A stretch of 10,990 bases of DNA, taken from positions 1 through 10,990 of the forward strand of contig VEQI01000077.1 in NCBI GenBank assembly GCA_018883305.1, written 5' to 3'. This DNA comes from Limnohabitans sp. (GTDB lineage Bacteria > Pseudomonadota > Gammaproteobacteria > Burkholderiales > Burkholderiaceae_C). The notes under the pieces were generated by a model. That model did no database searches, was not told the origin of the DNA, and saw only the letters and a program-made list of their open reading frames with translations. Both the position numbers and the translations under genes were made by a program. Numbering within the stretch: the stretch's first letter is position 1; each line of letters opens with the position of its first letter. This document shows positions 7,701 through 10,990 of this stretch, piece after piece.

Positions 7701-7916
7701 ATTTTCGGCATGGTGCCGTTGGCCTTCGCCCTGACCGAAGGCTCGGAGCAACGCGCCCCCATGGGCCAGGCTGTCATCGGTGGCGTCATCACGTCCTCCC
7801 TCCTGACCCTGGTGGTGGTGCCCGTGGTGTACTGTTACCTGGACGATCTGGCCTGCTGGTTCAAGCGCCGCTTCCTGGGCCGCTCAGCGTCAGACACCGG
7901 GCAGGTTCGCCCCTAA
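4722..7916 (+). CDS. RND efflux transporter, HAE-1/AcrB-like inner-membrane pump
   Basis: This proton-driven pump has 1064 residues, the normal length. The N-terminus MWFTRISLRNPVFATMVMCAF leads into TM1 and then the porter-domain motif QIDQFPNIDFPVVVITTEYPGA, read in parts. The two halves each have a large periplasmic loop and a membrane block, giving the expected twelve-helix plan. The proton relay is intact: Asp407 and Asp408 in TM4 (GLLIDDAIVVREN) and Lys942 in TM10 (GLVTKNAILLVDFA), equivalent to Asp407, Asp408 and Lys940 of AcrB. This favours the hydrophobic/amphiphilic drug class over heavy-metal CzcA-type pumps, although single clades are hard to separate by eye. The start ATG at 4722 lies four bases after the fusion-protein stop and fits the conserved N-terminus; translation is probably coupled. 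No outer-membrane gene follows directly; the TolC gene 1.1 kb downstream is the obvious partner. Confidence 0.96.
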   Translation: MWFTRISLRNPVFATMVMCAFVVLGFFSYQRLQIDQFPNIDFPVVVITTEYPGASPEIVETEVSKKIEEGVNSIAGINSLTSRSYEGQSVVVVEFQLHINGRKAADDVREKVGIVRPNLRTEVKEPRILRFDPSSRAIWSLAVLPDAATAKGTVPSAVELTNWADQVLKKRMENVRGVGSVTLVGGTKREINLYLNPQAMEALGVSSDQVVNAVRTENQDVPVGALRSLTQDRVIQVQARMQRPEDFGNIIVARRGTSVIRLSQVATVSDGPQEVESLALYNGERTLLLSVQKAQDENTIDVIDGLNRLLGEMRAQLPPGLRLEPIYDGSRMVRVSVNNVRRTLIEGAALTVLIVFLFLNSWRSTVITGLTLPIAIIGTFLFMYIFGFTINMVTLMALSLCVGLLIDDAIVVRENIVRHVQMGKSSYQAAMDGTQEIGLAVLATTFSIVAVFLPIGFMQGIIGKFFHEFGITIVAAVLISMFVSFTLDPMLSSVWHDPSIHRDHTRPGQSRYDRTLGRLTAWFEQATHRLSQVYQRVLRWALRHPLATLILAATTFVTSIAMVPLLGTEFVPKADYSETYINFNTPMGASLEATEAKARQVVDIVRESPEVRYTLATLNTGNANGKSYASIYIRLVDRQQRQRSMDDLSVQWRARLAQVPGISVTHIGQLDAMGGNKQIEFSIMGPDLTELERLNRQIVAQLRQVPGAVDVDSTLKPDKPTFRVEVQREAAADLGLNVGNLGTQLRNLVAGQTVGNWRAADDQTYDVNVRLAPSARNTPEDLERLPFPVSNASDGASRVVKLHQVARVTESTGPNQINRRDLMREITISANALGRSTGEISNDIRGIMSTLNLPPGYRFQFGGSTKNMQESFGYAVSALALAIIFIYMILASQFKSFLQPLALMTSLPLTLIGVVLALMVFGSTLSMFSVIGVVMLMGLVTKNAILLVDFAIRAREGRMAPDGQPEPGLPRDEALLLAARVRLRPILMTTLAMIFGMVPLAFALTEGSEQRAPMGQAVIGGVITSSLLTLVVVPVVYCYLDDLACWFKRRFLGRSASDTGQVRP

Positions 7917-7919
7917 AAT
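7891..7919 (+). promoter_or_regulatory. Candidate promoter for the methyltransferase-like/rhodanese/tolC group
   Basis: TAAAAT (7914-7919) overlaps the TAA stop of the RND gene and differs from the -10 consensus at one position. CAGACA (7891-7896) stands 17 bases upstream and matches the -35 consensus at four of six positions. The predicted start near 7926 leaves about 30 bases before the ATG at 7957. It would let tolC be made without the efflux operon. The evidence is sequence similarity only. Confidence 0.4.
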
Positions 7920-7956
7920 CCCTGTTTGTCTTCAACCCGTTGCCAAAGTGATTGCC

Positions 7957-8610
7957 ATGAATTTCGAACAAGCCCGCTTCAAGATGGTCGAGCAGCAAAT
8001 CCGCCCCTGGAAAGTGCTGGATCCCCAGGTGCTGGCCATCCTGGGCAGTGTCCCGCGCGAGCTGTTCACCCCCGAGCAATACCAGTTCATGGCGTACGTG
8101 GACGAGGAAATCCCCTTGCCTGGCGGTCATGTCATGCTCCCGCCCCGAATCGATGCCCGTCTGATGCACGACCTGGAACTCCAGGGCACGGAATCCGTAC
8201 TGGAAATCGGGACGGGCAGTGGCTACCGTACGGCCTTGCTGGCACGCCGTGCTCGTGAGGTCTTGAGTTTGGAAATCGACGCCGCGCAGGCTGACGCAGC
8301 CCGCCGACACCTGCAGGCGGCTGGCATCCACAACGCCCGCGTGATCCAGGGTGATGGGGCCAAATCCCCCGTGCAAGGCGGCCCGTTCGACGCCATCGTG
8401 CTGGGCGGCTCGGTCTCTGAAGTCCCTCAGAGCCTTCTGGACCAGCTCAAGGTGGGGGGTCGCCTGATTGCCATCGTGGGCGAAGATCCCGTGATGCAGG
8501 CCACGCTGTTCGTCCGCACGGGCGAGCGTCAATTCACCAGCACCGCCCTCTGGGACACCTCTGTTCCGGCTTTGCAGAACTTTGCACGTCCGGCACGCTT
8601 TAGCTTTTAA
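7957..8610 (+). CDS. Protein-L-isoaspartate O-methyltransferase-like protein with degenerate active-site loop
   Basis: The 217 residues have a Rossmann methyltransferase fold resembling PIMT (Pcm), which methylates isoaspartyl residues in damaged proteins using S-adenosylmethionine. The N-terminus MNFEQARFKMVEQQIRPW and SVPRELF fit the family. SAM motif I is clear at 81-90 (VLEIGTGSGY), the acidic end of strand 2 is LSLEID, and GDGAKSPVQGGPFDAIVLGG forms the following motif. The canonical PIMT loop GQTISQP, which holds the active-site Ser/Thr, is replaced by GGHVMLPP at 56-63. The C-terminus (LWDTSVPALQNFARPARFSF) also differs from E. coli Pcm. SAM binding is therefore likely, while isoaspartyl repair is doubtful. 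I preferred ATG 7957 over the in-frame GTG 7948 because the family N-terminus starts there. The rhodanese begins five bases after its stop, with tolC next. Default naming as pcm should be avoided. Confidence 0.88.
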   Translation: MNFEQARFKMVEQQIRPWKVLDPQVLAILGSVPRELFTPEQYQFMAYVDEEIPLPGGHVMLPPRIDARLMHDLELQGTESVLEIGTGSGYRTALLARRAREVLSLEIDAAQADAARRHLQAAGIHNARVIQGDGAKSPVQGGPFDAIVLGGSVSEVPQSLLDQLKVGGRLIAIVGEDPVMQATLFVRTGERQFTSTALWDTSVPALQNFARPARFSF

Positions 8611-8615
8611 CCCCC

Positions 8616-8957
8616 ATGTTGAATCAGATCACGCCCGCGCAGCTCAGCGCATGGGGCGAGCAGCAGGCCGCTGCTGGCGCCCTCCTTGTATTGGATGTGC
8701 GCGAGCCCTGGGAGGTTCAGACCGCCAGCGTCAAGCCAGCCGGGTTCGAGTTGCTGACCATTCCCATGTCCTTGATCCCTGCACGGCTCAACGAGCTTGA
8801 CCGCACCCGTCCGGTGGCCTGTTTGTGCCATCATGGTGGACGCAGCATGCAGGTGGCGTCGTTCCTGGTCCAACAGGGTTTCGAGCGCGTCGCCAATATC
8901 GCAGGCGGCATCCATGCCTGGTCTGCCCAGGTGGATCCTTCGATCCCGTGTTATTGA
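8616..8957 (+). CDS. Single-domain rhodanese (thiosulfate sulfurtransferase-like)
   Basis: This is a 113-residue stand-alone rhodanese of GlpE size, probably cytosolic since no signal peptide is seen. LLVLDVREPWE (about 23-33) is the CH2A region, with Asp27 and Arg29. The active-site loop is CHHGGRS with the catalytic cysteine at position 71, followed by the helix MQVASFLVQQGF and NIAGGIHAWS, which is typical of the fold's end. A second cysteine, Cys69, lies two residues before the catalytic one. The family moves sulfane sulfur from donors such as thiosulfate or persulfides to acceptors; the physiological substrate is unknown. It follows the methyltransferase-like gene after five bases without a visible ribosome site, so its translation is probably coupled. 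Confidence 0.93.
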   Translation: MLNQITPAQLSAWGEQQAAAGALLVLDVREPWEVQTASVKPAGFELLTIPMSLIPARLNELDRTRPVACLCHHGGRSMQVASFLVQQGFERVANIAGGIHAWSAQVDPSIPCY

Positions 8958-8985
8958 TCCCACCGCGCTCTTGAGCTTGGCTTTC

Positions 8986-8991
8986 AGAAAG
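8986..8991 (+). promoter_or_regulatory. Likely ribosome binding site of tolC
   Basis: AGAAAG lies eight bases before the ATG at 9000. It is a modest Shine-Dalgarno match, but it supports the start that gives a proper signal peptide. The 42-base gap between the rhodanese and tolC contains no convincing promoter: a TTGAGC at 8971-8976 has no -10 partner. Confidence 0.35.
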
Positions 8992-8999
8992 TTGTCTTC

Positions 9000-10352
9000 A
9001 TGAAGTTGTTTCGCCTTGGTCTGCTCAGCGCCAGTGTTGCGCTGACGCTTCTCCCAGTCGCCCATGCCCAGAGCCTCACCCAGCTCTACGAGATGGCGCG
9101 AAACTACGATGCCAGCTACCAATCGGCCCGCTCGCTTTACAAGGCCAATGTCTCCAAGGCAGATCAAGCCACCGCGCAGCTCCTCCCCACCGTTAACCTG
9201 GGAACCACCACCACCCGTTCGCAAACAGATTTTCGTGGTGACATCCCGGCCCTGGACGGCCCCGCTTACAAGCGTTGGTACCTCACCAACAACGCCACAC
9301 TCACAGCGGTTCAGCCTTTGTATCGGCCGGCCAACATGGCGGTGTATCTGCAGTCCTCCAAGATCCAGGGCCAGGCCATGGCGCAGCTGGTCACCGCAGA
9401 GCAAGACCTGATGGTGCGGGTCAGCCAGGCCTATTTCGACGTGCTGGCCAGTCAGGACAGCCTGGCGTTTGTCCAGGCGCAAAAAGTGGCCGTGGCCGAG
9501 CAACTGGCCTCCGCCAAGCGTAATTTCGAGGTGGGCACGGCCACCATCACGGATACCCGTGAAGCCCAGGCGCGGTATGACCTGGTGCTGGCTCAGGAAA
9601 TCGCCGCCGAAAACGATCTTCGCGTGAAACGTCTGGCGCTTGACACGCTGGTGGGCAGTCGCAATGCCATGCCCAAGCCCTTGCTGAAGTCCGCAGAACT
9701 GAAACCCAACCTGCCCGATAACCCGGACACCTGGGTGAACGAATCCAGCACCAATCACCCCAGCATTCTCAACGCCCGATTGGGGTTGGACATCGCCCGA
9801 CTGGAAATTGAGCGGGCCAGGGCCGGCCATAAACCCACCATCGACCTGCAAGGCACCTATTCAGGCACCCGAAACCTGGGGGGCACGTCCATTTCCGGCT
9901 CGGGCAGCGCCAACTCCCATGTGGTCTCCCCTTCCCTGCAAGTGCTGATGACCGTCCCGCTGTTTGCCGGCTTCGCCACCGAGAATCGATACAAAGAAAC
10001 GGTTTCCCTGGAAGACAAGGCTCGACACGACCTGGAGGCCGCCGAACGTAACGTGGCTCAAGCCACACGTGCCGCCTACTTTGGCGTGGTCTCTGGCATT
10101 GGTCAGGTCAAGGCACTGGAAGCAGCCGAATCGTCCAGCCAAGTGGCCTTGGACGCCAACAAGCTGGGCTACTCCGTGGGGGTTCGCATCAACATCGATG
10201 TGCTGAACTCGCAAAGCCAGTTGTTTCAGACCAAGCGCGATCTGGCCAAGGCCCGTTACGATGTTTTGGTGGGCGGCCTGAAATTGCGCCAAGACAATGG
10301 CACGCTGAAAATCGAAGACCTGCAGTCGGTCAACGCCTTGCTGGCGACATGA
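9000..10352 (+). CDS. tolC: TolC-family outer-membrane channel protein
   Basis: The 450 residues form the outer-membrane exit duct for tripartite efflux pumps and type I secretion. A cleavable signal peptide is clear: basic start, hydrophobic core and LLPVAHA ending at about residue 23, so the mature protein begins QSLTQLYEMA. The duplicated TolC architecture is visible: the first repeat carries ATAQLLPTVNLG, the strand region and SAKRNFEVGTATITDTREAQARYD in pieces, and the second carries RAGHKPTIDLQGTYSG and LGYSVGVRINIDVLNSQSQLF. Long Ala/Gln-rich helices build the periplasmic tunnel. It ends shortly after the second equatorial region, without the long acidic tail of E. coli TolC. No lipobox is present, which separates it from the lipidated OprM/NodT group. 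Its neighbours suggest it serves the RND pump upstream, but as a TolC it may also be shared with other systems. Confidence 0.95.
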   Translation: MKLFRLGLLSASVALTLLPVAHAQSLTQLYEMARNYDASYQSARSLYKANVSKADQATAQLLPTVNLGTTTTRSQTDFRGDIPALDGPAYKRWYLTNNATLTAVQPLYRPANMAVYLQSSKIQGQAMAQLVTAEQDLMVRVSQAYFDVLASQDSLAFVQAQKVAVAEQLASAKRNFEVGTATITDTREAQARYDLVLAQEIAAENDLRVKRLALDTLVGSRNAMPKPLLKSAELKPNLPDNPDTWVNESSTNHPSILNARLGLDIARLEIERARAGHKPTIDLQGTYSGTRNLGGTSISGSGSANSHVVSPSLQVLMTVPLFAGFATENRYKETVSLEDKARHDLEAAERNVAQATRAAYFGVVSGIGQVKALEAAESSSQVALDANKLGYSVGVRINIDVLNSQSQLFQTKRDLAKARYDVLVGGLKLRQDNGTLKIEDLQSVNALLAT

Positions 10353-10990
10353 TCATGGCGCTTTGAGCGTCAGCCACGCACGCAGTGCTTCGACACTGCG
10401 TTGTGCGGCGCCCCGGTGGCTGCGGGCAAACCGCTCAGAGTCAAGGACACGGTCCTCTGAGCCCTCCTTGTCCTCTGTCCAATGCAATGCTGTTGCAATC
10501 GCTTGGGTCATGTCTTCCACGCGTTGCGCGGCGCCGGCTTGCAAAGCCCCTTTTGCCGCCTCCATGAAATTGAAAGTGTGTGGCCCCATGATGACGGGGC
10601 AAGCACAGGCCGCTGCCTCGATGAGGTTCTGTCCACCCAATTTTTCAAAGCTCCCACCCAGCAAAGCCACATCTGCCAAGCCGAAGTAATACGGCATCTC
10701 GCCCAAAGTGTCGCCCAACCAAACGGTTTGAGAGTTGTCCTGAGCGGCCATCGGCCACGGGGCATCGGCGAGCTGACTTCGTCGCACCACTTGCCAGCCT
10801 TCTTTGGCCAGCAGCGCAGCCACTTCCTCGAACCGCTGTGGATGCCTGGGCACCACCAACTACTGGAGGCGCTCTGTGGCTTCAGGCTTGGCCCGCAGGG
10901 CTTGCAGCAACAGGGCTTCCTCACCTTCGCGTGAGCTGGCCAACCGGGCCACAGGCCGTGCCATCGCCTCACGCGCGGTCTGGCCTGCCT
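10353..10990 (-). pseudogene. waaA: 3-deoxy-D-manno-octulosonic-acid (Kdo) transferase, C-terminal part, interrupted by an in-frame TAG
   Basis: WaaA (KdtA) adds Kdo from CMP-Kdo to lipid A precursors at the inner membrane. The gene enters from the right edge; about 211 of the usual 420-430 codons are seen. Before the break, the frame from 10988 to 10863 reads 42 codons, including ASSREGEEALLLQAL, the typical ASTREGEE region. A TAG at 10860-10862 follows ATERLQ. The same frame then continues LVVPRHPQRFEEVA, LGGSFEKLGGQNLIEAAA, CPVIMGPHTFNFMEA and ends at the TGA at 10353-10355, all well-kept C-terminal donor-binding-domain features. One base change (TTG or CTG to TAG) would explain the break, and no frameshift is needed. 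Because WaaA is essential in most LPS-bearing bacteria, a sequencing error, recent mutation or suppression must be weighed. The stretch after the stop could restart at TTG 10857-10859, but it lacks a ribosome site and the N-terminal domain. The stop directly abuts that of tolC. Confidence 0.85.
10380..10401. repeat. Perfect 8-bp inverted repeat just downstream of tolC
   Basis: ACGCAGTG (10380-10387) and CACTGCGT (10394-10401) form a perfect stem around the six-base loop CTTCGA. It starts 28 bases after the tolC stop, inside the last codons of the convergent waaA gene. There is no T-run on either side, so it is not a standard intrinsic terminator, but a hairpin here could slow polymerase or protect the tolC mRNA 3' end. 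It may also be a chance product of the Ser-Val-Glu-Ala-Leu-Arg codons. Confidence 0.35.

Noticed and set aside
7948..7956. GTG start for the methyltransferase-like gene
   Set aside because: It adds only three residues before the conserved MNFEQARF start. ATG 7957 is favoured.
8607..9851. Minus-strand open frame of about 414 codons opposite the rhodanese and tolC
   Set aside because: It has no recognisable domain or start context, and the plus-strand genes explain the region completely.
10508..10972. Minus-strand open frame of 154 codons in another frame at the waaA locus, spanning the TAG
   Set aside because: It is Trp/Cys/Ser-rich without WaaA motifs. The true frame is clear from GGSFEKLGGQN and SREGEEALL.

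Overview
The window looks like an ordinary core region of a betaproteobacterium, most likely order Burkholderiales and plausibly Comamonadaceae. This placement rests on high GC, tight gene packing, protein motifs, and the order isoaspartyl-methyltransferase-like gene, rhodanese, tolC, then convergent waaA, which I recall from that group. It was not tested by search. No RNA gene, CRISPR array, insertion sequence or phage gene is visible, and no stretch over 300 bases lacks a gene.

Layout. (1) Positions 2-2225, plus strand: the C-terminal half of an IlvD/Edd-family sugar-acid dehydratase, an RraA-like protein of the 4-hydroxy-4-methyl-2-oxoglutarate aldolase superfamily, and pdxH (PLP synthesis), the last two overlapping by one base. 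(2) Positions 2228-2761, minus strand: msrA, tail to tail with pdxH. (3) Positions 2864-7916, plus strand: a TetR/AcrR regulator, a membrane-fusion protein and an HAE-1-type RND pump. They probably form one operon driven by a good sigma70-like promoter, whose -10 box and start region lie under a 24-bp imperfect palindrome that fits a TetR-type operator. (4) Positions 7957-10352, plus strand: an isoaspartyl-methyltransferase-like protein with a degenerate active-site motif, a single-domain rhodanese and a TolC-family outer-membrane channel. A TAAAAT -10 candidate over the pump stop codon may start this group separately. (5) Positions 10353-10990, minus strand: the C-terminal part of waaA (Kdo transferase), cut by an in-frame TAG.

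How the genes fit together: the fusion protein, RND pump and nearby TolC could make a complete tripartite efflux machine, with local TetR control of the inner-membrane parts and separate expression of the shared outer-membrane channel. The first block is catabolic (dehydration of a sugar acid and probable processing of the product) with a vitamin B6 gene attached.

I found no clear undescribed system. The points most worth checking are the nonsense codon in the normally essential waaA gene, the methyltransferase-like protein that keeps its SAM site but lacks the usual PIMT substrate loop, the RraA-like protein lacking one acidic residue of the aldolase motif, and the operator that abuts the regulator's start codon.
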